From contig PLTF01000072.1 of the NCBI GenBank assembly GCA_003164335.1, forward strand, positions 78,464 through 113,013: a DNA stretch of 34,550 nt, read 5' to 3'. Below are positions 23,173-31,831 of this stretch, piece after piece. Position numbers and translations under genes: made by a program. Each line of letters begins with the position of its first letter. Position 1 is the first letter of the stretch. The stretch comes from Fibrobacterota bacterium. Lineage in GTDB: Bacteria; Fibrobacterota; Chitinivibrionia; Chitinivibrionales; Chitinispirillaceae. The notes below the pieces were generated by a model. The model was not told the origin of the DNA, searched no databases, and saw nothing but the letters and a program-made list of their open reading frames with translations.

Positions 23173-25914
23173 ATGGAATTTCTTAAAAAAATGGGGATTT
23201 GCGCCGGAATGCTCATGCTTGCCTGCAATGCCATGGTATTTGCCGATTTTGTAACGGCTACCCTTACCATGGGGACCGGCCCTAAGGCAATCGCGGTAAA
23301 TCCGGTAACCAATGAAATGTATGTCGCGAACAAAGGGAGCGGCACCGTTACCGTCATCGGAGGGTCAAACGATTCGACCGCAACCTTGACAGTAGGATCG
23401 GGGCCCTGTGCCGTTGCCGTAAACCCGGTTACCGGCATTATCTACGTGGCGGACAGCGCCGGCAATAATGTCACGGTAATCAATGGAGCGACCAATTCAT
23501 CCCTTACGGTAAATACCGGAACGGCCCCGGTGGCACTTGCGGTAAATCCGGTGACCGATATGATTTATGTGGCAAACAGGGGCAGCGGTACCGTAACGGC
23601 CATAAACGGAGCGACCAATACGACATCCTCAATATCTGTGGGGACCAATCCCGTCGCGCTCGCGGTGAATCCGGTGACCAATATGGTTTATGTGGCAAAT
23701 TACGGCAGCGCTAATGTGACCTCCATTAATGGATCCACCAACGCTTCGGCAAACATTGCTGCCGGGACGAATCCCATTGCCCTCGCGGTAAATCCGGTGA
23801 CCGACATGATTTATGCGGCGAATTACGGCAGCAAAAATGTAACGGTCATAAACGGTACGACCAACACCGTTGCCACTACGGTAACTGCAGGAACCAATCC
23901 CTGTGCAATCGCCGTGAACCCGGTAAGCGATGTCATATTCGTCGCCAATTACGGGAGTGGAACGGTTACGGCGATCAGCGGGACGAATAATACCAGCACC
24001 ACGTCCATTGGCGTCGGGACCAATCCTTTTGCCATTGGCGTGAACGCCATGACCGATAAAATTTATGTTGCCGATTACGGAAGTGCCGCCGTGACGGTAA
24101 TTACCTGGGCAACCAGTTCAACTGCTACCGTTAATGTCGGGAGCAATCCCGATGCCATTGCAGTAGACCCGGTGACCGATAAGATTTATGCGGCAAATTA
24201 CGGGGGCGGCACGGTCACGGTTATCGATGGCTCGACCAATGCTGCGGCAACCGGACCTGCCGGGTCTTCGCCTTACGCAATAGCGGTAAATCCGGTGACC
24301 AACATGATTTATGTGGCAAATAACGGCGGCAGCAATGTCACTGCAATCAATGGGGCGACTGATTCGTCCACGGCCATAGCAGCGGGCTCCGAGCCCTGGG
24401 CGATTGCCGTGAACCCGGTATCCGATAAAATCTACGTCGCGAATTACGGCGGCAATAATGTTTCAGTCATTAACGGGGCAGCCAATACAGCGGCGACCGT
24501 TAACGTGGGGACGAATCCCGCAGCCATTGCGGTGAATCCGGCAAGCAATACGATCTATGTCGCCAATGAAGGAAGCAATACCGTCACGGTTTTGAACGGA
24601 ACGACCAATGCAACGAACTCCATCGGTGTCGGATCGGGTCCATTGGCGATTGCGATAAATCCCGTGACCAATATGATTTATACGGCAAACAACGGCGGCG
24701 GCAATGTTACGGCTATCAATGGGGCAAACGGTTCAACTGCGACTATCACTGCAGGATCGGGTCCGCGGGCTATTGCGGTTAACCCGGTAACCAACATGAT
24801 TTATGTGGCGAATCAAAACGGCAATTCGGTTACCGTGATTAATGGAGCATCGAGTGCAACTACAACCATAAACGCAGGAAGCGCCCCTTTTGCACTAGCG
24901 GTTAATCCGGTCACCAACAGAATTTATGTGGCAAATTACGGCGGCAGCAGTATCACGGTAATCAATGGAGCAAATAATGCAACCACGACCGTCAGTGCCG
25001 GGTCGAACCCCGACGCCGTCGCAGTGAATCCGGTGACCAACAAGATATATATCGCAAACTATAACAGCGGCAATGTTACCATCATCGACGGTATCTCCAA
25101 TGCTACGACCACAGCGACCGCGGGATCGAGTCCCTTTGCCGTTGCGGTGAACCCGGTAACCGGAACCGCCTACGCGGGAAACCAACTTGATAATGATGTG
25201 ACCGTGATAACCGAATCGCCGGTAGCCGATACAAAAATATGGGCGATCAACGATTCGCCGGCAGGTCACCTCAGTTACAGCGCAACGCCGGTTTTAAGCG
25301 GCAAAGGGGTCAACAGGGCCTTCAGCGGCCAGAGCGGTATCGAGGGAGTATATACCAGGGTCAACACCTGCCAATCGGCCTGGAATATGGCCACCATTAC
25401 ATCGGGAGCCGGCAGCGATTCCGTGCGCTGGAGCGTTAATTGGGGAACCGATTCACTGATTTATGGGGAAAACTTCCTTTGCATGTTTGCCGCCGATTCC
25501 CAGTGTGCAACGATCAACAGTCTCGGTCGGGGTACTCCGCTGACCGGGAATGTCATGGTTTATCCGCTCTATCGCGTTAATTCGGGAGTGGCGGTTGCGC
25601 GGGAGCCTGCGTTGCAAAATCATTCGGGATTTGCCCTGACCGGTGTGTATCCCAACCCATTCAGGGACCGGTTGGAGGTGGAATTTACCGTTCCGGGGCT
25701 CTCTGAATCCGCAATGAGCAATGTTGCCATCGCTATTTATGATATGAGCGGAAGGCTGGTACACCGGATCGCCGGCGGCGCCTATGCGCAAGGGCATTAT
25801 CGCATAGCGTGGGATGCCGGCGGCAGTTCGGGATTGCTGAGCTCCAATGTATACCTTTTGCAAATGAAAGCGGATAACTTCGAAAAGAAAGTAACGCTGC
25901 TCAGGGTACGGTGA
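23173..25914 (+). CDS. secreted YVTN-repeat beta-propeller protein with T9SS-type sorting domain
   Basis: The 913-residue protein has a signal peptide (MEFLKKMGICAGMLMLACNAMVFA). About 16 repeats of roughly 41 residues (31-683) follow, with the core P.AIAVNPVTN.IYVAN.GS..VTVI.G..N. A region of about 140 residues containing two Trp-rich strands comes next. The C-terminal domain (about 825-913) starts GVYPNPFRDRLEVEF and continues IAIYDMSGRLV...W.A....GLLSSNVYLLQM...KKVTLLRVR. That last part is a textbook T9SS type A-like sorting domain, so the protein is probably delivered to the cell surface. YVTN propellers occur in surface-layer and adhesion proteins; the ligand is unknown. The ATG is preceded by AAAGGAAG. 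Confidence 0.88.
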   Translation: MEFLKKMGICAGMLMLACNAMVFADFVTATLTMGTGPKAIAVNPVTNEMYVANKGSGTVTVIGGSNDSTATLTVGSGPCAVAVNPVTGIIYVADSAGNNVTVINGATNSSLTVNTGTAPVALAVNPVTDMIYVANRGSGTVTAINGATNTTSSISVGTNPVALAVNPVTNMVYVANYGSANVTSINGSTNASANIAAGTNPIALAVNPVTDMIYAANYGSKNVTVINGTTNTVATTVTAGTNPCAIAVNPVSDVIFVANYGSGTVTAISGTNNTSTTSIGVGTNPFAIGVNAMTDKIYVADYGSAAVTVITWATSSTATVNVGSNPDAIAVDPVTDKIYAANYGGGTVTVIDGSTNAAATGPAGSSPYAIAVNPVTNMIYVANNGGSNVTAINGATDSSTAIAAGSEPWAIAVNPVSDKIYVANYGGNNVSVINGAANTAATVNVGTNPAAIAVNPASNTIYVANEGSNTVTVLNGTTNATNSIGVGSGPLAIAINPVTNMIYTANNGGGNVTAINGANGSTATITAGSGPRAIAVNPVTNMIYVANQNGNSVTVINGASSATTTINAGSAPFALAVNPVTNRIYVANYGGSSITVINGANNATTTVSAGSNPDAVAVNPVTNKIYIANYNSGNVTIIDGISNATTTATAGSSPFAVAVNPVTGTAYAGNQLDNDVTVITESPVADTKIWAINDSPAGHLSYSATPVLSGKGVNRAFSGQSGIEGVYTRVNTCQSAWNMATITSGAGSDSVRWSVNWGTDSLIYGENFLCMFAADSQCATINSLGRGTPLTGNVMVYPLYRVNSGVAVAREPALQNHSGFALTGVYPNPFRDRLEVEFTVPGLSESAMSNVAIAIYDMSGRLVHRIAGGAYAQGHYRIAWDAGGSSGLLSSNVYLLQMKADNFEKKVTLLRVR
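23263..25221 (+). repeat. 16 coding tandem repeats of about 123 bases
   Basis: The propeller repeats are visible at DNA level. Phrases such as GTAAATCCGGTGACC, AATATGATTTATGTGGCAAA and TACGGCAGC recur with few changes along the tract, at a period close to 123 bases (41 codons). The tract is favourable to unequal recombination, so repeat number may vary between strains, and short-read assembly could be unreliable here. Confidence 0.85.
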
Positions 25915-25997
25915 GCGGCGGACTACGGGACGGATTATCTTTGGCCCGTTAAAGCCGGCCGGGGACTATTTATCGGGCATGAGGGGGAGGGGAGAGA

Positions 25998-26996
25998 TTA
26001 TTCGGCGACGGAGCCGGAATCCGGCGTGAGTTCGATTACCCCATTGCCCTCGCCGGTGCATGCTGCAGCAGAATGCGGTCTTCCGCTCATCACCGAGGTC
26101 AGGGCCTCTTGCCCCGTCTCCTTTTCGGCAATCTCGATGGCATAGGAAAGATCGAGTGCCAAGGTGTCAAGGAGAGGCAGCTCGTCGGCATCGAAACAAT
26201 CCCGGTCGGCAGAAAAAAGGGTGAGTACACCCTGAATTTTGTCCGATGTTGCGAGCGGAAACGATGCCATGGAACGAAATCCGGGATCAGGATCAACCTT
26301 CATGCCGGGCGCCGCGGAGGAAGGCGGAGGTTGCAGAATGCGTACGGCCCGTTTTCCTTCCCGCAAAGCCGCGAATATCGGGGAATCCACTGCGCTACCG
26401 CTCCGATTAAATGGTCCGCCATCGTCAAAATATCCGGCCGTTTCTCCAGCCGAGGCTACCGGCACCGGTCGTCTGTCGGCAGAACCGGTAAGGCCGATCC
26501 AAACCATCGCAAATCCGCCGTCGTTGACCGCGATCATGCAGGCTTTCTCAAAAAGCTCCCCAAGGTTGCGGATGCGGACGATTGCCCTGTTCACATTGGC
26601 AAGTACATGGTGTGTCCTGGAGAGCCGCCGTGCAAGTTCCATTGCACGTACCCGGCCGGTGATATCGGTCGATAGTACCAGAACCCCTTCAGGCACCCTT
26701 TCGACCGAAACCTCGAACCAGGCAGAATCGCCGTTTCCAAAGTCGAATGCACCGGTCATACGGCCTCCGGCGCCGCTGCGTCGGCATTGCTGGAGCAGGC
26801 TGAAAAGGGGGTTCCTTTCTATACCGGGAAACACATCGAGAAGTGATCGGCCGATGAGTTCCTGCCGTGATCTGCGGGCCTGGCGTACCGCCTCGTCGTT
26901 GAGGTAGAGGCAGGTCCAGTCGGGTGAAAGAATCCGGCAACCTTCAAGCCGGTCGAATACCTCCCGGTAAAAACCCATTCTGTCAAGCGCAGTCAT
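25998..26996 (-). CDS. PAS-GAF sensory protein without an output domain
   Basis: From the ATG at 26996 the product has 332 residues. A PAS domain covers about 8-118 (ILSPDWTCLYLNDEAVRQARRSRQELIGRSLLDVFPG; ends VLVLSTDITGRVRAMELARRLSR). A helical linker leads into a GAF domain at about 135-300 (LANVNRAIVRIRNLGELFEKACMIAVNDGGFAMVWIGL; FRSMASFPLATSDKIQGVLTLFSADRDCF). This PAS-linker-GAF order normally precedes a histidine kinase or GGDEF domain. Here the protein ends about 30 residues after GAF with no such domain. The open frame extends upstream to 27176, but that part lacks domain character. It may act by protein-protein contact, or be a truncated kinase. It is divergent from the flagellar operon. 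Confidence 0.7.
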   Translation of the reverse strand: MTALDRMGFYREVFDRLEGCRILSPDWTCLYLNDEAVRQARRSRQELIGRSLLDVFPGIERNPLFSLLQQCRRSGAGGRMTGAFDFGNGDSAWFEVSVERVPEGVLVLSTDITGRVRAMELARRLSRTHHVLANVNRAIVRIRNLGELFEKACMIAVNDGGFAMVWIGLTGSADRRPVPVASAGETAGYFDDGGPFNRSGSAVDSPIFAALREGKRAVRILQPPPSSAAPGMKVDPDPGFRSMASFPLATSDKIQGVLTLFSADRDCFDADELPLLDTLALDLSYAIEIAEKETGQEALTSVMSGRPHSAAACTGEGNGVIELTPDSGSVAE

Positions 26997-27370
26997 GCCG
27001 GATCCGGCCCTTTCATAAGAGGACTCTCTTCGGATTATACCATCGAAACCGCTGCTGCAAAAAGTAAAATGCAGCGGCAGAGGCAAAATGTCCCTCATTC
27101 GCAACAGGCAAAAATTCCCGGAGTGCGGGCAAAAAGCTTCCGCCGGCTTCATCCTCCCCCGACAGCAGGATTTCAATTACACTGAACTCAGCTTCAACCG
27201 GTTTATCGTATCCCTGTAGGTAATTAATTGTATGGCATTGAGTTATGATTTTGGATGACATCCCGGTTATTTTCACGGCGCCAAAAATTACCGTCTGGCA
27301 TCATGGTTGCTCTTTTGCCTCGGTTCAGGGATTGGTGCAGTCCAACCGAATTTTATTCCGGATCGGGATT
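26997..27370. other. divergent intergenic region upstream of flgB
   Basis: This 374-base stretch between the PAS-GAF gene and flgB contains the sigma-54 promoter described separately. Open frames on both strands cross it but have no ribosome site or domain. Activator-binding sites expected 80-200 bases upstream of the promoter were not identified by eye. Confidence 0.5.
27296..27311 (+). promoter_or_regulatory. sigma-54 promoter of the flagellar operon
   Basis: The sequence TGGCATCATGGTTGCT has GG and GC separated by exactly ten bases, the invariant spacing of -24/-12 promoters (consensus TGGCAC-N5-TTGC). Only the sixth base differs from consensus. Transcription would start near 27322, about 49 bases before the flgB ATG. 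A FleR/FlrC-type sigma-54 activator is encoded at 15284-16654, which supports the call. Confidence 0.75.
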
Positions 27371-27796
27371 ATGCTCAGCGAGTTGCTATTCAATAAAACC
27401 GACTTGCCGATTGTGACGAAATCGCTCGATGCAGCAATGCTTCGGTCGCGGGTCATTGCGAATAATATTGCTAATGTCAACACTCCCGGATTTCGCCGGA
27501 CCGAGGTGTCGTTTGAAAATGAACTGCGGCAGGCGCTCAACGAGACTTCCCTGCAGGGGAGCCAGACCGATGCGCGCCATCTTACGCCCGGTCGGGCGGA
27601 CATCGGCGCAGTGGCACCGAAAGCCTACATACCGAATGATCCAACCCAGCCGAGCGGGATAAATAATGTGGATATCGACAATGAAATGGCGAAGCTTGCC
27701 GAAACACAGATCCAGTATGACTATGGCATAAAATTCGGCCAGCAAATTTTCAAAAAGCTCAATGCTGCTATCCAGGAAAAATCAATGCCGCAGTAA
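27371..27796 (+). CDS. flgB: flagellar basal-body rod protein FlgB
   Basis: The 142-residue protein is a proximal rod subunit assembled above the MS ring in the periplasm after export by the flagellar type III system. It begins MLSELLFNKTDLPIV and carries the rod signature SRVIANNIANVNTPGFRR. A C-terminal helix (EMAKLAETQIQYDYGIKFGQQIFKKLNAAI) fits the second half of the rod-protein coiled coil. I chose the ATG at 27371, preceded by GGATCGGGA and matching the usual FlgB start. The longer frame beginning at 27245 would include the sigma-54 promoter in coding sequence. First gene of the operon. Confidence 0.95.
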   Translation: MLSELLFNKTDLPIVTKSLDAAMLRSRVIANNIANVNTPGFRRTEVSFENELRQALNETSLQGSQTDARHLTPGRADIGAVAPKAYIPNDPTQPSGINNVDIDNEMAKLAETQIQYDYGIKFGQQIFKKLNAAIQEKSMPQ

Positions 27797-27881
27797 CGAT
27801 GAGCCGGTCGATGGTAACGGAAAATAAGAGACCGTGAGAGGTCGTGACAAGACGGTTGTGTCTATAAGGAGGAAGTGTCCC

Positions 27882-28391
27882 ATGCCCTTAGCGGGCTTGT
27901 TTTCAGGACTATCCATCAGTGCCTCGGGAATGAGAGCCGAACGCATTCGGCAGGATGTAATCTCCACCAACCTGGCGAATGCGGAAACCACCCGATCGGA
28001 TAAGGGCGGGCCGTACCGGCGGCAGTTCGTCGTTGTTAAGGAGGCCGCGGATGAGCGATCAACCAGCCTTCTTTCGGCAAATACCGCAGATTTGTCGGGT
28101 GACGCAACGCAACCCGACCACCTGGCGATTCCCTCGACCGGATTATCGCGGGATGAACGATTTTCCGGGGGCGGTGTTGCGGTGGCTGAAATTCGGGAAG
28201 ATTCGCGACCGCCAAAGCTCGTCTACGATCCCTCGCATCCCGATGCCGATGCGAAAGGATATGTCGCAATGCCAAATGTAAATGTCGTGGAAGAGATGAC
28301 GGATATGATTTCCGCCACTCGTGCCTATGAGGCAAATGTTACTGCCTTCAATGCCACCAAGGGCATGCTGACACAGGGGCTGCAACTGTAA
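27882..28391 (+). CDS. flgC: flagellar basal-body rod protein FlgC
   Basis: The 169-residue rod subunit partners FlgB in the proximal rod. It opens MPLAGLFSGLSISASGMRAERIRQDVISTNLANAET and ends with the FlgC block GYVAMPNVNVVEEMTDMISATRAYEANVTAFNATKGM. The ATG at 27882 is preceded by an ideal AAGGAGG site. An upstream in-frame ATG/GTG-type start at 27834 is disfavoured because it would add residues not found in the family. The gap of 85 bases after flgB is longer than others in the operon and holds the ribosome site. Confidence 0.96.
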   Translation: MPLAGLFSGLSISASGMRAERIRQDVISTNLANAETTRSDKGGPYRRQFVVVKEAADERSTSLLSANTADLSGDATQPDHLAIPSTGLSRDERFSGGGVAVAEIREDSRPPKLVYDPSHPDADAKGYVAMPNVNVVEEMTDMISATRAYEANVTAFNATKGMLTQGLQL

Positions 28392-28402
28392 GGGAGTGCG
28401 GA

Positions 28403-28669
28403 ATGAACATCCAGGCTGCCGGGAATACCGATTCATGGAATCAATTTGTCAGGCTCGTCGCCGAGGCACGCACGCGATCACAGGGGACTGCCGCCGCTTC
28501 CGGAACTGCCGCACGGGCACCGGCTGCCACGCCGGCCGGGAAATCGGAAGATCCCGGTACTGCTCCGGAATATCCGGGTGTCGCCGGTGTATCATCTTCA
28601 AACGGGGTAACCCGTGCATCGGCAGGAATGGTACGGGCCCTCGGAAGTTTTTTTGATGCATACGCTTGA
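28403..28669 (+). CDS. small uncharacterised protein between flgC and fliE
   Basis: The 88-residue product has a predicted helix at the N terminus (SWNQFVRLVAEARTR), an Ala/Gly/Pro-rich flexible middle (about 27-60) and a C-terminal helix-like segment ending VRALGSFFDAYA. It has no signal peptide, no membrane segment and no domain I recognise. GGGAG lies just before its ATG and it begins 11 bases after flgC, so it is very probably translated within the flagellar operon. By position it could be a rod or MS-ring accessory protein exported with FliE. This is inference. Confidence 0.7.
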   Translation: MNIQAAGNTDSWNQFVRLVAEARTRSQGTAAASGTAARAPAATPAGKSEDPGTAPEYPGVAGVSSSNGVTRASAGMVRALGSFFDAYA

Positions 28670-28702
28670 AAATAGGGTACAATAGAGGAGAGTCGCAATA
28701 AA

Positions 28703-29014
28703 ATGGTACCGAACCAGATCAACGCCATCGGCCCAACCGGCATGGAAGGAGTGTCCGCACCGTCGCTCACTGCCTCCCAGAAACCCAATGATGGGCCTTC
28801 GTTCAAACAGACCCTCAGTTCGTTTCTCAATGACGTCGATTCTCTTCAGACCAAGGCCGATGTGTCGATTCAAAAGATGGCCACCGGTGAAATAAACGAT
28901 GTGCACCAGGTGATGGAGAGTGTGGAAGAGGCCAATACGGCGTTTAATATGATGATGGAAATCAGGAATAAGGTGATGGACGCGTACCAGGAGGTCATGC
29001 GTATTCGATTGTAA
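28703..29014 (+). CDS. fliE: flagellar hook-basal body complex protein FliE
   Basis: FliE links the MS ring to the rod. The 103-residue product has the family layout: a variable N terminus, SFKQTLSSFLNDVDSLQTKAD (a helix), and the strongly conserved C-terminal part MATGEINDVHQVMESVEEANTAFNMMMEIRNKVMDAYQEVMRIRL. Length and C-terminal Arg-Leu ending are normal. It sits in the canonical flgBC-fliE-fliF order, 33 bases after the small ORF. Confidence 0.96.
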   Translation: MVPNQINAIGPTGMEGVSAPSLTASQKPNDGPSFKQTLSSFLNDVDSLQTKADVSIQKMATGEINDVHQVMESVEEANTAFNMMMEIRNKVMDAYQEVMRIRL

Positions 29015-29094
29015 CTATACGCAACTTTCCGGCAGGGTGAAAAGCAGCGCGAACGGCGTCGATGGTTCTGGGGCAATCAACGGCAGGAGCGGCA

Positions 29095-30663
29095 ATGTCT
29101 GATTTTTTCAAGCAACTTATTTCTCAACTAACGGCTATCTGGCACAAGCTTTCGGTACAGCAGAAGGTTATCACCGCAACGCTCGTGATCTTCACGGTCT
29201 TCGGACTGGTCGGGCTTCTGGTATGGGCGCAGGACAACGGACGCAAATCGTCGGATTCGAGCTATAAGGTACTTTATTCGGACCTCGAACTCGAAGATGC
29301 CGGTGCAATCACCGAGCAGCTGCAAAAATCCAACTATCAATATAAACTTGACAACGGCGGAAGAACCGTTCTCGTGCCGTCGAAGCAGCTCTATGAAGCG
29401 CGCATAGCGCTTGCGAGGGAGGGATTGCCCAAATCGCACGGATTGGGGTATGAGCTCTTCGATAAGACGAATTTCGGCATGACCGATTTCGTGCAGAAGA
29501 TCAATGCGCGGCGGGCCATGGAAGGTGAGTTGCAGCGGACCATCGAAGGTCTTGAAGAGGTCAAGGGCGCACGGGTGCATATCGTCATTCCCGAGGCGAG
29601 CGTCTTCCTCGAACAGCAGAAGGACTCCAAAGCCTCGGTAGTGGTGCTGTGCAAACCCGGAAGGCAGCTCTCCAAGGACCAGATCCGGGGGATCGGTTAC
29701 CTCGTTTCGTCGAGCGTCGACGGGCTGAAGCCGGAGAATGTTTCGATTCTCGACTGTGACGGAAAACTCCTGACCAGCCCGTTTGCGGACGATGAAACCG
29801 CCCTTCTCGGATCGCATAATATTGAGCTCCAGCAAAACGTCGAACACTATCTCGAAAACAAGGCGACCCAGATGCTTTCCGGGATACTCGGCCCATCCAA
29901 GGCTTATGTCAAGGTATCGGCGGAACTCGATTTCAACCGGGTCGACAAGACCATGGAGCAGTACAATCCCGAATCCCGGGTGGTCAGGTCGGAGGAACGG
30001 ACCGACGAAAATGTGAAGAATGCGCCCGACGGCGACAATCAGAAAGAGCGCTCCCTTACCAATTACGAAATTGACAAGACCGTGCAGCATGTGATCCAGG
30101 AGACGGGCAATGTCAAGAGGCTGACCGTGTCGGTGGCAGTGGACGGCAAGTACCGGAAGGGCGACAAGGGAACCACCGTGTACGTCGCCCGTTCCGCGGA
30201 AGAGGTCAGCAGCATCGAGGATATCATTAAGAATGCCGTCGGCTACGATTTAACACGGGGCGACCAGATTACCGTTTCACAATTGCAATTCGATAATGAG
30301 TTCCTGCGCCAGGAACAGGAGGATTTCCAGAAGAACGAACAGTGGCAGTTCCGCCTCACCGTAATCAAGTATGCCATCGGCGCCCTGATCGTAATTCTTC
30401 TCCTGCTGTTCCTCCGCTGGGCGGCTAAAACCGTCGTGGAAGCGATGAATCCGCCGCTGCCGGTACTGGAACCGATTGCGCTTCCGCCCCCCAGTGAAGA
30501 TCAGCCGGACGAACTGCCCGAGGAGGTGCGTAAAGCGCTCGGACTTGTCGATAGACTCGAAGGTATGATCATCGAGGAACCGGCCAATATTTCGGCAATC
30601 ATCCGCCATTGGATTTCCGAACCGCAGGTTGGAAAGAAAAAGAAGAAAAAGAACGGCAAATAA
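29095..30663 (+). CDS. fliF: flagellar MS-ring protein FliF
   Basis: FliF forms the inner-membrane MS ring and C-ring mount. The 522-residue protein has two membrane segments, about 24-44 (VITATLVIFTVFGLVGLLVWA) and about 424-443. The periplasmic ring-building motifs lie between them, including YEARIALAREGLPKSHGLGYELFDK, the FVQKINARRAMEGELQRTIE block and VKGARVHIVIPE. The C-terminal cytoplasmic tail (LPEEVRKALGLVDRLEGMI..) is the FliG-binding part, and the protein ends in an unusually lysine-rich tail. The ATG at 29095 follows AGGAG. An upstream in-frame ATG at 29062 would add 11 residues. Confidence 0.96.
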   Translation: MSDFFKQLISQLTAIWHKLSVQQKVITATLVIFTVFGLVGLLVWAQDNGRKSSDSSYKVLYSDLELEDAGAITEQLQKSNYQYKLDNGGRTVLVPSKQLYEARIALAREGLPKSHGLGYELFDKTNFGMTDFVQKINARRAMEGELQRTIEGLEEVKGARVHIVIPEASVFLEQQKDSKASVVVLCKPGRQLSKDQIRGIGYLVSSSVDGLKPENVSILDCDGKLLTSPFADDETALLGSHNIELQQNVEHYLENKATQMLSGILGPSKAYVKVSAELDFNRVDKTMEQYNPESRVVRSEERTDENVKNAPDGDNQKERSLTNYEIDKTVQHVIQETGNVKRLTVSVAVDGKYRKGDKGTTVYVARSAEEVSSIEDIIKNAVGYDLTRGDQITVSQLQFDNEFLRQEQEDFQKNEQWQFRLTVIKYAIGALIVILLLLFLRWAAKTVVEAMNPPLPVLEPIALPPPSEDQPDELPEEVRKALGLVDRLEGMIIEEPANISAIIRHWISEPQVGKKKKKKNGK

Positions 30664-30729
30664 GCGGCCCGAACCGACGGCGAGCAGTCGTCGGACCCGT
30701 CACCATCTACCATCGAAAGTTACGCGATA

Positions 30730-31818
30730 ATGGAATCCGATTCGAAAGCCGGTTTTTTCCGCGACCGCTACGATAAACCCGGCATGGAAGCCGAAAAACC
30801 ATTCCGAGTCAACATCGACGACCTGTCCGGACTTAAGAAAGCCGCCATCGTCATGATCTCGCTTGGCCATGAGACGTCATCGAAAATCTTCCAGAATCTT
30901 GATGAACACGAAATCGAACGGCTGTCCACCGAAATCGCCCGGTTTGAAAATGTTCCGACCGGTGTTCGTGAGGCTGTACTCGAAGAATTCCATACCCTCT
31001 GCCTTGCCCAGCAATATGTAAACCAGGGCGGCATTGACTACGCCCGGAAGGTCCTTGAAGCCTCGGTCGGCGCGCGCAAGGCAAAGGACATCCTTGATAA
31101 AATCAAGGAAACCATCCGCACTACCGGTTTTACCCTTCTTGAAAATATCGATTCCAAGCAGCTGGTTAATTTTATGCAGAAGGAGCATCCGCAGACCATT
31201 GCTTTGCTTCTGGCGCATATCGATTCCAAGAATGCCGCCCCGATTATTTCAGCATTGCCTGCCGAGCTGCAGGTTGATGTCGCCAGCCGCATCGCAACGA
31301 TGGAATCGATCGCCCCTGAAACCCTCGAACAGGTCGAGGAGGTACTCCTCAATCAGATAAAATCGATGTTCGGGAGCGAAGCTTCGGAAATAGGCGGTAT
31401 CAAATCGGTTGCCGAGCTGCTCAACAACATGGATCGCGGCGCGGTAAAAAATATTCTCGGCAACCTTGAACGCGAAAACCCGCAACTCGCTACCGATATT
31501 AAAAACCTCATGTTCGTTTTTGAAGATATCCTGCTTCTCGACGACCGGTCGATGCAGCGCGTACTCAAGGAAGTCGATACCAAGGAGCTCTCCATGGCGC
31601 TCAAAGGGGCCTCCGAAGACCTGCAGGCCAAATTTTTCCGCAATATGTCTTCGCGTGCAGCCGAGATGATCCGGGAGGATATCGAGTTCATGGGACCGAT
31701 CCGCGTCAAGCAGGTGGAAGAGGTCCAGCAAAAAATTGTCGATATCGTGCGCCGCCTGGAAGAGGAAGGTGAAATTATCATTTCCGGCCATGGCGGTGAA
31801 GAAGCGGTCATCATGTAG
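30730..31818 (+). CDS. fliG: flagellar motor switch protein FliG
   Basis: FliG is the rotor subunit that contacts the stator and switches rotation direction. The 362-residue protein has the three family domains: N (about 30-110, FliF-binding, LSGLKKAAIVMISLGHETSSKIF), middle (about 130-215, KEHPQTIALLLAHI) and C (about 220-345) with the charged torque helix around DDRSMQRVLKEVDTKELSMALKG. The C-terminal EEGEIIISGHGGEEAVIM tail is typical. About 18 extra N-terminal residues precede the usual start; ATG 30784 is an alternative start. The ribosome site is weak in both cases. Confidence 0.95.
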   Translation: MESDSKAGFFRDRYDKPGMEAEKPFRVNIDDLSGLKKAAIVMISLGHETSSKIFQNLDEHEIERLSTEIARFENVPTGVREAVLEEFHTLCLAQQYVNQGGIDYARKVLEASVGARKAKDILDKIKETIRTTGFTLLENIDSKQLVNFMQKEHPQTIALLLAHIDSKNAAPIISALPAELQVDVASRIATMESIAPETLEQVEEVLLNQIKSMFGSEASEIGGIKSVAELLNNMDRGAVKNILGNLERENPQLATDIKNLMFVFEDILLLDDRSMQRVLKEVDTKELSMALKGASEDLQAKFFRNMSSRAAEMIREDIEFMGPIRVKQVEEVQQKIVDIVRRLEEEGEIIISGHGGEEAVIM

Positions 31819-31831
31819 GAAGGGGAGAGGC

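Noticed and set aside
23263-25221. Possible CRISPR array, because of regular repeats
   Set aside because: The period is about 123 bases, the reading frame is open throughout and the repeats encode YVTN propeller blades.
27013-27276. 87-residue minus-strand frame between the PAS-GAF gene and flgB
   Set aside because: It lies in the divergent promoter region, ends inside the upstream part of another frame and shows no domain.
27245-27370. Upstream extension of flgB
   Set aside because: It would put the sigma-54 promoter inside the coding sequence and add 42 residues not seen in FlgB proteins.
29128-30090. 320-residue open frame antisense to fliF
   Set aside because: The plus-strand fliF assignment is certain; this is a shadow frame with no independent support.
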